64,000 nt of DNA from the NCBI GenBank assembly GCA_020636915.1, contig JACJWV010000017.1, forward strand, positions 45,835-109,834. The letters are read 5' to 3'. Positions 34,085-42,689 of this stretch are shown piece after piece. This stretch comes from Nocardioides sp. Lineage in GTDB: Bacteria; Actinomycetota; Actinomycetes; Propionibacteriales; Nocardioidaceae. The position numbers and the translations under genes were made by a program. The notes beneath the pieces were generated by a model that ran no database searches, was not told where the DNA came from, and saw only the letters and a list, made by a program, of their open reading frames with translations. Numbering within the stretch: position 1 is the stretch's first letter; each line of letters starts with the position of its first letter.

Positions 34085-34597
34085 TCAGCGCGGTGCGAGC
34101 AGGCTGTCGAAGGTGCTGCGGTGGAAGACCAGCGGCATCGCCGTGTCGTCCTGGCGCACCTCGTGCAACCGAAGCAGCACGATGGTGTGGTCGCCCGCCT
34201 CCACCTCCCGGTGGATCGACGTGCCGAACTGCGCGAGCCCGTCCGGCAGGGTCAGCGCTCCACCCTCGCCGAGCAGGACCGGGACGTCGTCGAAGCGGTG
34301 CGCCGGGTCGCCGGCGAGCTGCCGGGCCAGCGGTCCGTGGTGGTCGGCCAGGATCGTCACCCCGAGCCGGGCGGCCCGGCGCAGGTCGGGCCACGTCCTC
34401 GACTCGGTACGGATGGAGAAGGACACCAGGGGCGGGTCCACGCTCACCGAGGTGAAGGAGCTCGCCGCGAGCCCGACCAGGGCACCCTCCACCTCCGCGG
34501 CCACGGCGACCACCCCGCTCGGGAAGATGCCGAAGGCGTCTCGCAACCGTCGCGGGTCGAGGTCCTGGTTGGTCGGGAAGTGGGCAGCCCCGCTCAT
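34085..34597 (-). CDS. Flavin reductase family protein (FMN-binding split barrel)
   Basis: The 170-aa protein has the DIM6/NTAB fold: LRDAFGIFPSGVVAVAAEVE, LVGLAASSFTSVSVDPPLVS, RLGVTILADHHGPLARQLAG and HTIVLLRLHEVR. It reduces FMN with NAD(P)H and hands it to a partner monooxygenase. ATG overlaps the stop of the upstream FMN reductase (ATGA). With the DszA/NtaA-like monooxygenase at 39074 it would make a two-component system; two reductases in one operon is a small oddity. Confidence 0.9.
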   Translation of the reverse strand: MSGAAHFPTNQDLDPRRLRDAFGIFPSGVVAVAAEVEGALVGLAASSFTSVSVDPPLVSFSIRTESRTWPDLRRAARLGVTILADHHGPLARQLAGDPAHRFDDVPVLLGEGGALTLPDGLAQFGTSIHREVEAGDHTIVLLRLHEVRQDDTAMPLVFHRSTFDSLLAPR

Positions 34598-35130
34598 CGG
34601 GCCACCGCCGTGCGGCCCGCGGCCCACGCCTGCACGACCGGGCGCGCGCGCTCCAGCCAGTCGGCGTACGCCGAAGGGTCCTCGTACGCCCGGTCCAGCA
34701 CGTAGAGCGCCGGGCCGGGCACGGTGGCGCCGAGCTCGACGAGGAGCGGGCGGAGGTGCACCTCCGCGGCGAGGGCGTGCCCCGGGCCGGCGCCCAGGAG
34801 GAGGGGGACGGCCAGGCCGGGGAGCCCGGTGCCGGCGTCGAAGCGGTCGAGGAAGAGCTTGAGCAGGCCGGAGTAGGTCGCCTTGAACGTCGGGCTGGCC
34901 ACCACCACCAGGTCCGACCCGCCGACGGCACGCACCAGGTCCGCGACCTCGGAGGAGGACCAGTCGAGCAGCGCGGGCCCGACGGAGGCCAGGTCGACGA
35001 CGAGGTCGGCGGCACTTCCGCTCAGCTCGCGGGCGACGTGCTCCGCGGCGGCGAGGGTGCGGCTGCCCGGCTGGGGGTTGCCGACGACGACGGCGGTGCG
35101 CAGGGGTGGATCGGCGACGAGCGTGGTCAT
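34594..35130 (-). CDS. NAD(P)H-dependent FMN reductase (SsuE/MsuE type)
   Basis: The 178-aa flavodoxin-like protein carries the phosphate loop VVVGNPQPGSRTLAAAEHVA and LVVVASPTFKATYSGLLKLF, the SsuE/MsuE signature. It provides FMNH2 for alkanesulfonate monooxygenases under sulfur limitation. ATG 35130 has a purine-rich GGAGAG just upstream. The promoter region shared with the divergent LysR gene holds the palindrome-like AAGTCGAGT site at 35154-35176. Confidence 0.9.
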   Translation of the reverse strand: MTTLVADPPLRTAVVVGNPQPGSRTLAAAEHVARELSGSAADLVVDLASVGPALLDWSSSEVADLVRAVGGSDLVVVASPTFKATYSGLLKLFLDRFDAGTGLPGLAVPLLLGAGPGHALAAEVHLRPLLVELGATVPGPALYVLDRAYEDPSAYADWLERARPVVQAWAAGRTAVAR

Positions 35131-35153
35131 GTCTCTCCGGTCGGTCGGTTGTA

Positions 35154-35176
35154 AAGTCGAGTAAAAGACTAGGCAT
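35154..35176. promoter_or_regulatory. Shared operator, copy 1
   Basis: AAGTCGAGT (35154-35162), five bases, then ACTAGGCAT (35168-35176). The left half is identical to copy 2 at 40450-40458 and the right half matches it at 6 of 9 positions. It lies between the FMN reductase and LysR starts. It suits a dimeric regulator such as the adjacent LysR, or another factor of the sulfur regulon. Confidence 0.55.
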
Positions 35177-35293
35177 AATTGACGAGGCGCCCCAGGGCCT
35201 CGCGCCCGGTGTCGCCGAACCCGCCCGCGGCCTCGTCGATCACCCCACACCCGGTCACCACCACGCCCGATCACCTCTCGGAAAGGCAGGTCC

Positions 35294-36238
35294 ATGCGCC
35301 TGGAGCAGCTGGAGTACCTGGCCGCCATCACCCGGCACACGTCCCTGCGACGCGCGAGCGAGGAGCTCCACGTGTCGCAGTCCGCCCTGAGCGAGGCGGT
35401 GAGCAAGCTCGAGCGCGAGCTCGGCGTACGACTCCTCGACCGGCAGCGGTCGGGTGTGCGCATCAGCACGGCCGGACGCGAGCTGCTCCCGTCGATCACC
35501 GAGGTGCTCGACTCCGTGGCCCGGCTGCGTGCCCTCGCGGGTGACGGCCTGGCGGCGAGCCGCCAGCTGCGGCTCGGCACCGTCAGCACGGGGACGGCCG
35601 GGGTCGTGCTGCCCGCCGTGCGCGCCTTCCAGGCCGCGTGCCCCGGCGGCGAGGTGGAGATCCGCACGCTGCAGCGGCCCGAGGTGGTGACGGCCCTGGT
35701 CGAGGGGGGGCTCGACCTGGGGCTGGTCAACGTGCTGGACGGCGACGACCGGTTGCCCGACCTCCACGCCGTGCCGATGCTCACCGGCCGGCCCGTGGCG
35801 GTGGTGCCGCGACGGCACGCCCTCGCCGAGCGGCCGGCCGTGACCGTCGACGAGCTCCGGGCCGAGCGGTTCGTCGCGCTGCGGCCCGGCTACCAGATGC
35901 ATCGCCTGGCGCAACGGCTCTTCGGCGCCGACCAGCCCGCCCGGCGGCACGCGGCCGACGGCGCGGAGATGGCCAAGCAGATGGTCGCGGCGGGGATCGG
36001 TGTCTCCGTGCTTCCGGACTTCAGCGTGGCCGGCGACCCGTTGCTCGACGCCGGGCTGATCGCCGTGGTCCCGCTGCCCGAGGCGGAGGAGAGGGTCACG
36101 ATGGTGGCCCTGCACGCTCCCGCCGGGCCAGGTCGGCCCGGCCTCCCGGAGGGTGTCGCCGAGCTCCTGGGCCACCTGGTACGGCGCGCGCGCCGGCTCG
36201 AGCTGGAGGCCGCGGCCGCACGGGACCGCCCGGCCTGA
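35294..36238 (+). CDS. LysR-family transcriptional regulator
   Basis: The 314-aa LysR protein has a helix-turn-helix at residues 18-37 (SLRRASEELHVSQSALSEAV) and a periplasmic-binding-like effector domain from about residue 90 (LRLGTVSTGTAGVVLPAVRA to the C-terminus). The gene is divergent from the FMN reductase operon with 163 bp between starts, the classic position for a self-regulated LysR activator of that operon. By analogy CbL/Cys-type regulators respond to sulfate or sulfonate status, but the ligand is not readable. GAAAGGCAGG before ATG 35294 is a fair ribosome site. Confidence 0.92.
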   Translation: MRLEQLEYLAAITRHTSLRRASEELHVSQSALSEAVSKLERELGVRLLDRQRSGVRISTAGRELLPSITEVLDSVARLRALAGDGLAASRQLRLGTVSTGTAGVVLPAVRAFQAACPGGEVEIRTLQRPEVVTALVEGGLDLGLVNVLDGDDRLPDLHAVPMLTGRPVAVVPRRHALAERPAVTVDELRAERFVALRPGYQMHRLAQRLFGADQPARRHAADGAEMAKQMVAAGIGVSVLPDFSVAGDPLLDAGLIAVVPLPEAEERVTMVALHAPAGPGRPGLPEGVAELLGHLVRRARRLELEAAAARDRPA

Positions 36239-36262
36239 GTTGAGGGCCCCGGCACGACACCA

Positions 36263-36304
36263 CCCCCGCGGCCGGCACCCGGGTGCGGGGTGCGGCAGCG
36301 GGGG
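36263..36304. terminator. Possible bidirectional terminator
   Basis: CCCCCGC (36263-36269) and GCGGGGG (36298-36304) can pair around an inner GC-rich GGCACCCGGGTGC hairpin. The site sits in the 93 bp between two convergent genes (LysR and the permease). There is no T-tract, which is usual in these genomes. Confidence 0.4.
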
Positions 36305-36331
36305 CGGTGGGTCGAGGGGCCCCGACGGGGC

Positions 36332-37174
36332 TCAGCCGCGCCAGCGGGAGAACCGTCGCTCGAGCCAGACCAGCGAGTAGTTCACGGCCAGCCCGAGCAG
36401 CGACGTCACCAGGATGGCGGCGTACATCTGCGGGATCAGGAAGTTCATGTTCGAGTACATGATGAGGAAGCCCAGGCCGGCCTTCGCCCCGACCATCTCC
36501 GCGGCGATGAGGACCAGGATCGCGGCTGCGCCCGAGATCCGGATCCCGGTGAAGATGGTCGGCACCGCCGCCGGGAAGACCACCTTGCGGAAGGTCGTCG
36601 CGGGGGAGAGCCCCAGCACCCGCGCCGACCGCAGGAGCTGCTGGTCGACCGTCGCCACGCCCGCGATCGTGCTGAGCAGGATCGGGAAGAAGCAGGCGTA
36701 GCCGATGATCGCGATCTTCGAGCTCTCCCCGATCCCGAGGATGAGGGTGAAGACCGGCAGCAGCGCAAGGGCTGCGGTGTTGCGGAAGAGCTCGAGCGTG
36801 GGCTGGAGCAGCTCCCGCACCGGCCGGTACCACGCGATCGCGGCGCCGACGGGGATCGCCACCGCGGTCGCGATCAGGAAGCCGAGGCCGGAGCGGACGA
36901 TGCTCGCCCGCAGGTGCCGCCACAGCTCGCCGCTGGTGGCCAGGTCGCGTAGGGCGGACAGCACCTCGTGCAGCGGCGGGATGAAGTAGGGGTTGACGAC
37001 GCCCAGGCGCGGCAGCAGCTCCCAGGCCAGGGCCAGCGCCACGAGGCCGATGGCTCCCCGGACGACGGTCACCGACCGGGTCCGCCCGGGAGAGACGCCC
37101 TTCGCCCGCGCGGCCTGCTCCTGCCTTGGGTTGGGCCGCGCCTGGGTGCGCTCGGTGAGGAGGTCAGGCGACAT
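36332..37174 (-). CDS. ABC transporter permease, SsuC/TauC family
   Basis: The 280-aa permease has about six membrane helices and the EAA loop LLRSARVLGLSPATTFRKVV (G-L at the conserved spot). It is of the nitrate/sulfonate/taurine family. It overlaps the end of the ATPase gene by 11 bp, so the two are coupled. With the ATPase and lipoprotein it forms an uptake system, most likely for an aliphatic sulfonate or another organosulfur compound, judged by the flanking desulfonation genes. Confidence 0.92.
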   Translation of the reverse strand: MSPDLLTERTQARPNPRQEQAARAKGVSPGRTRSVTVVRGAIGLVALALAWELLPRLGVVNPYFIPPLHEVLSALRDLATSGELWRHLRASIVRSGLGFLIATAVAIPVGAAIAWYRPVRELLQPTLELFRNTAALALLPVFTLILGIGESSKIAIIGYACFFPILLSTIAGVATVDQQLLRSARVLGLSPATTFRKVVFPAAVPTIFTGIRISGAAAILVLIAAEMVGAKAGLGFLIMYSNMNFLIPQMYAAILVTSLLGLAVNYSLVWLERRFSRWRG

Positions 37175-37982
37175 GGGCCACCGCCTCCCGTGCCGGGCGC
37201 GGTTCGCGCAGCAGGCCCCAGACCCGGTGGCGGTAGCCCGCGAAGGCCGTCGTCGCGCGGATGTCCTCGTCCCCGGCGGACCGGCGGTCGAGCCGGATGT
37301 CGACGATCTCCCGGATCCGGCCGGGCCGACCGCTCATCACCGCGACCCGCTGGCCGAGGAAGACGGCCTCGTCGATGTCGTGGGTGATGAAGAGGATCGT
37401 CGTGCCGGTGCGCTGCCAGATGGAGACCAGCTCCTCCTGCAGGCGTTCCCGGGTCTGGGCGTCGAGGGCCCCGAAGGGCTCGTCCATCAGCAGCACCTCG
37501 GGCTGGTAGGAGAGGCTGCGGGCGATCGCCACCCGCTGCTTCATGCCGCCCGACAGCTCGTGCGGGTAGCGGTTGGCGAAGTCGGCCAGGCCCACCAGCT
37601 CGAGGTAGGTGTCGGCGCGCTGGGCGCGCTCGGCCCGGCCCAGGCCGCCCTTGGCCTCGAGGGCCAGCTCGACGTTGGCGCGGGCGGTCCGCCACGGCAG
37701 CAGCGTGTACTGCTGGAAGACCACGCTGCGGTCCAGGCCCGGTCCGGTGACGGGGCGTCCGTCGACCGTGATGGTGCCCGACGTGGGCTGGGTGAGACCG
37801 GCGACCAGGTCCAGCACCGTCGACTTCCCGCAGCCGCTGGGTCCGACCAGGCTGAGCAGCTCCCCGGAGCGGATCTCCAGGTCCAGCGCGTCGAGGGCCA
37901 CGAACTCCCGCAGGCGGCGGTCGTCGTCACCGCGGACCTGGAACGTCTGGCCGACGTTCGACAGCTCGATTCGTGAGCTCAT
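37164..37982 (-). CDS. ABC transporter ATP-binding protein, SsuB/TauB family
   Basis: The 272-aa ATPase has Walker A LVGPSGCGKSTVLDLV, Q-loop FQQYTLLPWRTARANVE, signature LSGGMKQRVAIARSL, Walker B VLLMDEPFGALDAQTR and H-loop ILFITHDIDEAVFL. All are intact. It energises the neighbouring permease. The binding-protein gene ends 10 bp upstream. The last 30 residues (ATTAFAGYRHRVWGLLREPR) extend past the usual domain. Confidence 0.93.
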   Translation of the reverse strand: MSSRIELSNVGQTFQVRGDDDRRLREFVALDALDLEIRSGELLSLVGPSGCGKSTVLDLVAGLTQPTSGTITVDGRPVTGPGLDRSVVFQQYTLLPWRTARANVELALEAKGGLGRAERAQRADTYLELVGLADFANRYPHELSGGMKQRVAIARSLSYQPEVLLMDEPFGALDAQTRERLQEELVSIWQRTGTTILFITHDIDEAVFLGQRVAVMSGRPGRIREIVDIRLDRRSAGDEDIRATTAFAGYRHRVWGLLREPRPAREAVAHVA

Positions 37983-37992
37983 CGTGTCCTCC

Positions 37993-39033
37993 TCAGGCCT
38001 CGGGGTTGAGCTTGTTGGTGTAGACGTCGCTCGGGTCGACGTCCTCCGGGTCCACGTCGCCGCGCGACGCGAGCCAGTCCAGCCAGATCGAGATGTCCTT
38101 GTCGGAGATCACCCCGCCCTTGCTGGACACGCCGGTGCTGCCGGGCCAGTTCTTCTCGACCGCGTCGACCTCGTCGCCGTACCCGTGATCCTCCAGCCAC
38201 GGCACGTAGACGTCGAGCGTCTCCTGCCGGTCGTGCGACTCGATGTAGTCGATGGCGGTGGCGACGCCGGCCACGAGGGTCCGGCTGACGTCCGGCTCGT
38301 TCTCGATCCAGTCGGTGCGCAGTGAGTAGCCGCCGCCGTTGTAGAAGCCGACGATGTCGCTGTCCTTGACGATCGTGTCCAGCTTCACGGCGTCCGCGTT
38401 GGCCTCCACCTGCGCGAGCGGGAGGTACGCCGCGTCCACCTGCCCCTGGTCGAGCGCCTGCAGGGTGTTGAGCGGCGGCAGCGGGACCAGGGTGACCTGG
38501 TCGATCTGGTCCTGGGTGAGGCCGCCCTGGGCGAACCAGGTGTCCAGCACCGCCTCGGCGTTGGCCCCGAGGGTGTTCACCGCGACCTTCTTGCCGATGA
38601 AGGTGTGCGGGTCGTCGGTGAGCCCCGCGTCCGGCGGTGCGACCACGGCCGACCCCGTCTTCTTGTTGGTGCCATAGCTGGCGATCACGGCCTTGATCGG
38701 GGCACCGCTCGCCACGACCTGGGCGGTCGTGCCGAAGAAGGCGTTGTTGGAGATGTCGACCTGGTTGCTCGCCAGTGCCTGCAGGGACGCGGGTCCGCCC
38801 TGGACGTCGCCGACCTTCTCGAGCTTGATGCCGTCGAGCTCGCCGAGGGCGTCGGCGAGCTCGAGCAGGTCGACCGCGCCGGGATAGCTCTGGTAGCGGA
38901 CCGTCGTCGTGCCGTCGGCGTTCTTGCCGCTGGCGTCGCCGCCGCAGCCGGTCAGCGCTGCGAGGGCGAGCGCGGCCGCGGCGACCACGCCCAGCAGGCG
39001 CGTACGACGGGTGGTGGGGGTTGCGGTGCTCAT
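37993..39033 (-). CDS. Substrate-binding lipoprotein of the sulfonate-type ABC transporter
   Basis: The 346-aa protein has a lipobox LTGC near residue 31 and an SsuA/NMT1-like fold, with VRYQSYPGAVDLLELADALG, LASNQVDISNNAFFGTTAQV and KVAVNTLGANAEAVLDTWFA. It captures the substrate outside the membrane. Start ATG 39033 is preferred over ATG 39051 because GGAAGGA lies just before it. It is 40 bp downstream of the monooxygenase gene and likely in its transcript. Confidence 0.9.
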   Translation of the reverse strand: MSTATPTTRRTRLLGVVAAAALALAALTGCGGDASGKNADGTTTVRYQSYPGAVDLLELADALGELDGIKLEKVGDVQGGPASLQALASNQVDISNNAFFGTTAQVVASGAPIKAVIASYGTNKKTGSAVVAPPDAGLTDDPHTFIGKKVAVNTLGANAEAVLDTWFAQGGLTQDQIDQVTLVPLPPLNTLQALDQGQVDAAYLPLAQVEANADAVKLDTIVKDSDIVGFYNGGGYSLRTDWIENEPDVSRTLVAGVATAIDYIESHDRQETLDVYVPWLEDHGYGDEVDAVEKNWPGSTGVSSKGGVISDKDISIWLDWLASRGDVDPEDVDPSDVYTNKLNPEA

Positions 39034-39073
39034 GGTGTCCTTCCGGGGCATGGGGGAGGCCCGTGCGGGTTGG

Positions 39074-40423
39074 TCAGGCCAGGGCGGCCGCGGCCGGGTG
39101 CGCGGCGGCGTACTGGCTCTCGGGGCGGGGCAGGCCGTAGTGCTCGCGCAGCGTGCTGCCGGCGTACTCGGTGCGGAACAGACCGCGCTCCTGGAGGATC
39201 GGCACCACCTGCTCGACGAACGTGTCGAGCAGCTGCGGGTAGAGCGGCGGCATCACGTTGAAGCCGTCCGCCGCGCCCTCGGTGAACCAGGTCTCGATGG
39301 TGTCCGCCACCTGCACGGGCCTCCCGTGCACGACGTTGTGCCCGCGTCCGCCGGCGAGACGGTGCAGCAGCTCTCGCAGGGTCGGACGGTCGCGCTCGAC
39401 GATGTTGGCGACGACCTGGAGCCGGCTCCGGTTGTTGTCCAGGACGCTGCCGGCGCGGCCGAAGGCCTCGGCCGGGACCCGCTCGTCGAGGTCGAGGTGG
39501 CGCAGCGAGACGCCGGCCATGCCCTCGAGCGCCTGCAGCCCGTACTCCGGCACGGTCAGCTCGTTGAAGGACCGGTAGAGCTCCTCCGCCTCGGCTGCGG
39601 TGTCGGCCACGAAGGGGCTGATGCCGGGCAGGATCTTGACGTGGTCGGCGTCGCGGCCGAAGCCCTGCGCCTTGGTCTTGATGTCACGGTAGAAGGCCTG
39701 GGCGTCGGCCAGGGTCTGGTGCGCGGTGAAGATCGCCTCGGCGTTGCGGGCGGCGAAGGCGCGGCCCTCGTTGGAGGAGCCCGCCTGGATGTAGACCGGC
39801 CGGCCCTGCGGCGGCCGTGGCGCACTGAACGGCCCGCGGACCTTGAGGAAGCGGCCGACGTGGTCGATCGGGTGCACCTTGTCCACGTCGACGTAGGTCC
39901 CGCTCGCGCGGTCGACGACGAGGGCGTCGTCCTCCCAGCTGTCCCAGAGCTGGGAGACGACGTCGACGAACTCCTGGGCGCGGGCGTAGCGCTCCTCGGT
40001 CTCCGGCACGGCGTCCAGGCCGAAGTTGTGGGCCGCGGCCTCGCTCCAGGTGGTGACGATGTTCCAGCCGGCGCGGCCACCCGACACCTGGTCGAGGCTC
40101 GCGAAGAGCCGGGCCAGGTTGTACGGCTCGTGGAAGGTCGTGCTGGCGGTGGCGATCAGGCCGATCCGCTCGGTGGCCGTGGCGATCGCCGTGAGGAGCG
40201 TGATCGGCTCGAACCGGTTGGGGGAGCGGTAGGCCGATCCCCACCAGGCCGGACCGTCGGCCAGGAAGACCGCGTCGAGCTTGGCGGCCTCGGCCTTGCG
40301 GGCGATGTCCTGGTACCAGCGGACGTCGCCGAGGCGCTCTGCGCCGCTGTCGGGGTGGCGCCACGAGGCCTCGTGGTGGCCGGTGTCGTGCAGGAACGCG
40401 TTGAGGCTGAGCTGTCGGCCCAT
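39074..40423 (-). CDS. FMN-dependent monooxygenase, NtaA/SnaA/DszA family
   Basis: The 449-aa luciferase-like enzyme has HPDSGAERLGDVRWYQDIAR, LDAVFLADGPAWWGSAYRSP, ASTTFHEPYNLARLFASLDQ, GWNIVTTWSEAAAHNFG and PVYIQAGSSNEGRAFAARNA, the hallmarks of the NtaA/DszA/SnaA branch. Members oxidise organosulfur compounds or chelators using FMNH2 from a partner reductase. Its place with an SsuABC-like transporter, two flavin reductases and a LysR gene argues for organosulfur use. A perfect palindrome sits 27 bp before ATG 40423. Confidence 0.9.
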   Translation of the reverse strand: MGRQLSLNAFLHDTGHHEASWRHPDSGAERLGDVRWYQDIARKAEAAKLDAVFLADGPAWWGSAYRSPNRFEPITLLTAIATATERIGLIATASTTFHEPYNLARLFASLDQVSGGRAGWNIVTTWSEAAAHNFGLDAVPETEERYARAQEFVDVVSQLWDSWEDDALVVDRASGTYVDVDKVHPIDHVGRFLKVRGPFSAPRPPQGRPVYIQAGSSNEGRAFAARNAEAIFTAHQTLADAQAFYRDIKTKAQGFGRDADHVKILPGISPFVADTAAEAEELYRSFNELTVPEYGLQALEGMAGVSLRHLDLDERVPAEAFGRAGSVLDNNRSRLQVVANIVERDRPTLRELLHRLAGGRGHNVVHGRPVQVADTIETWFTEGAADGFNVMPPLYPQLLDTFVEQVVPILQERGLFRTEYAGSTLREHYGLPRPESQYAAAHPAAAALA

Positions 40424-40449
40424 GCGTCACCTCTCTCGGGTAGGTCGTT

Positions 40450-40472
40450 AAGTCGAGTAGAACACTCGACTT
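40450..40472. promoter_or_regulatory. Shared operator, copy 2 (perfect palindrome)
   Basis: AAGTCGAGT (40450-40458), AGAAC, ACTCGACTT (40464-40472) is a perfect 9+9 palindrome with a 5-nt spacer, just upstream of the monooxygenase start. The same half site occurs at 35154. It is probably the binding site of the regulator that switches this sulfur locus. Confidence 0.65.
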
Positions 40473-40608
40473 TTGGACGAGTCCCACCGTAGGTGAATGT
40501 CGAGCCCGGACCAGGCCCGTACCGCCACAGCGACAGGCGGCATCGCCGAAGGGGTGTTCGGCGTGGTCGAACGTGCGGCGGTCGAGATGGCCGTGAGGGG
40601 ACCGCGAG

Positions 40609-42513
40609 CTAGCGCACGACCTCGAACGTCGCCATCATCCCGTGGTCCTCGTGGTCGAGCATGTGGCAGTGGACCATGAAGGGTCCGGTGTGGTCGGTGA
40701 ACCGGGCGGCGACCACGACCTCCTCGCCCGGGTCCAGCCGCCAGGTGTCCTCCAGCCCCTGCTCCCACGGTGGCGGCGGCTGCCCGTCGCGGCTGACCGT
40801 GCGCCACTGCTCCTCGTGGAGGTGCACGTAGTGGGTGACCTCACTGGTGTTGCGCAGCAGCCAGGCCTCCGTGCTGCCGAGCGTCACGGTGTGGTCGATG
40901 CGGTCGGGGTCGTACGCCTGCCCGTTGATCGCCCAGAAGGTGCCGTTCGTCTCGTCGCCCTCGAGGGAGAAGGTCCACGTCATCGAGATGTCGCTCGGCG
41001 GGTCGACGAGCCGCGGCGTCGGCAGCCGGTCCGGGACGCTGCTGCGGTCCGGCGCCTTGCTCCGCACCCGGAACTGCATCAGCTCACCGACCCGCGAGCC
41101 GGTCCCGGTCTCGCTGTCGGTGCGCGGCACGGTCTTGAGCACCACGTTCTTGCCGACCTCGCCGTGGAAGTCGACGACCACGTCGGCGCGCTGCGACGGC
41201 CCGAGCAGGATGCTCTGCCGCACGACCGGCTCGGGCAGCAGGCCGTCACCGGTGCCGATCTGGACGAACGGGCGGCCGTCGGACAGCGTGAGCTCGTACG
41301 ACGAGAACGCGGAGCTGTTGAGCAGCCGCAGCCGGTAGTGCACGGCCTCGGTGCGCAGGTGCGGCGCGAACCGGCCGTTGACCAGGATCTGGGTGCCGAC
41401 GCTGGCGTCGTTCGGCGGCGCGTGCGGCCCGGTGTAGCCCATGCCGTCCATGCCGTCCATGCCGTCCATGCCGTCGTGGCCCATGTCCATCACCATGTCG
41501 GGCTCGTGCAGGCCGGTGAGCTGGTTGTGCCTGGTGAAGCTGCGGTCGGAGATCATCAGCGGCACGTCGCGGGCGCCCCGGGGCAGCCCGATCCGCTTCT
41601 CCCGGGGGTCGTCGACGATGAACATGCCCTGCAGGCCCATCCAGTTGTTGCGCGCGGTGTGGTCCATCCGGTGGTCGTGGTACCAGAAGAACGACCCCGG
41701 CTCGGGCCGGCCGTTGTCGGTGAGGTCGTAGCGGTAGGTGCGGGAGTGTCCGCGCGGGACCAGGTAGCTCGTCGGCTGGCCGTCGTGCCGCGACGCGTGG
41801 TGGTCGCCGTGCAGGTGCATCGACATCGACCCGGCCCGCGGCGGCAGGTGGTTCGCGACGGTGACCAGCGTGCGCTCGCCCGCGGGGCGGCGGATCGTGG
41901 GGCCGGGCCAGCTGCCGCCGTACGTCCAGGCGCGGGTGCGCCGCCCGTCCGGCAGCATGCGTACGTCGGCCTGGCGCATGTCGAGCCGGACGTGGGCGTC
42001 GCGCACGGTCGGCGGCACCGCGAGCGGCAGCACGAACTTCTGCTTGTCGCCGTGCGTGCCCCCCGAGCCGCCGACGACCGTCAGGGTGCCGCGCATGTTG
42101 GGGTGGAAGCGGCAGTAGATGCCGTAGTCGCCGGCCGCGAGTCCTGTGGCCCCGGGGACGGCGCGGGTCTCACCGGGTCCGACGACCACGTCGAAGAGCG
42201 GCCGGCCGGACGCGTCGGTGGCCTCGGAGGTGACCGTGTGCGCGTAGGTGTCGCGGTTGAGCACCGAGAGCTGCCCGTCCTGGGAGATCGTGACCCTGGG
42301 TGTCGCGTAGCCACCGGTCAGGCCGCCGCGGTCGATGAGGATCGTTGCCGAGATCGGCTCGGTGTCGCCCGCGGTGCCGCCGGCCCCGGTCCCCAGCGCG
42401 GCCGTGGCGTCTTCGCGGCCGGAGGGGTCCGCGGCGTGCACCACCAGCGCACCGAGCAGGGCGAGCAGCGCGAGCAGGACCAGCGCGAGGGTCCGCGGGT
42501 GGGTGCGGGTCAC
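40609..42513 (-). CDS. Fused cupredoxin-multicopper oxidase
   Basis: The 634-aa exported enzyme has an N-terminal signal/anchor (residues 5-26). A plastocyanin-like domain (about 60-150) has type-1 copper ligands in NRDTYAHTV and YCRFHPNMRG. A three-domain multicopper oxidase follows with all four copper motifs: MHLHGDHHASRH, FFWYHDHRMDHTAR, HYVHLHEEQW and HCHMLDHEDHGMMA. A Met-rich insert HDGMDGMDGMDGMG (encoded by a 9-bp tandem repeat at about 41442-41471) resembles the cuprous-oxidase insert of CueO. It would detoxify Cu(I) or oxidise phenolics. The start is taken as GTG 42513. Confidence 0.88.
   Translation of the reverse strand: MTRTHPRTLALVLLALLALLGALVVHAADPSGREDATAALGTGAGGTAGDTEPISATILIDRGGLTGGYATPRVTISQDGQLSVLNRDTYAHTVTSEATDASGRPLFDVVVGPGETRAVPGATGLAAGDYGIYCRFHPNMRGTLTVVGGSGGTHGDKQKFVLPLAVPPTVRDAHVRLDMRQADVRMLPDGRRTRAWTYGGSWPGPTIRRPAGERTLVTVANHLPPRAGSMSMHLHGDHHASRHDGQPTSYLVPRGHSRTYRYDLTDNGRPEPGSFFWYHDHRMDHTARNNWMGLQGMFIVDDPREKRIGLPRGARDVPLMISDRSFTRHNQLTGLHEPDMVMDMGHDGMDGMDGMDGMGYTGPHAPPNDASVGTQILVNGRFAPHLRTEAVHYRLRLLNSSAFSSYELTLSDGRPFVQIGTGDGLLPEPVVRQSILLGPSQRADVVVDFHGEVGKNVVLKTVPRTDSETGTGSRVGELMQFRVRSKAPDRSSVPDRLPTPRLVDPPSDISMTWTFSLEGDETNGTFWAINGQAYDPDRIDHTVTLGSTEAWLLRNTSEVTHYVHLHEEQWRTVSRDGQPPPPWEQGLEDTWRLDPGEEVVVAARFTDHTGPFMVHCHMLDHEDHGMMATFEVVR
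41442..41471. repeat. Tandem 9-bp repeat in the oxidase gene
   Basis: The unit GCCGTCCAT recurs at least three times in a row and encodes the Met-Asp-Gly run of the copper-binding insert. Slippage at this site could change the number of Met residues. Confidence 0.75.
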
Positions 42514-42689
42514 CCCGGCATCTTCACCCGGGGCGGCCGTCCTCGCGGGCGGAATCGGGACAACTCGCACCCGCGCCGCGGTCCTTCCGGGCTGGTTGAC
42601 TCGAGAAGGTTCGGGACCAGCGGAGTCTCGGACTGCCTGACGCGCGGACAGTTCGCGAACCGGCCAGTGGCGGCACGCACGTGCCTGCG

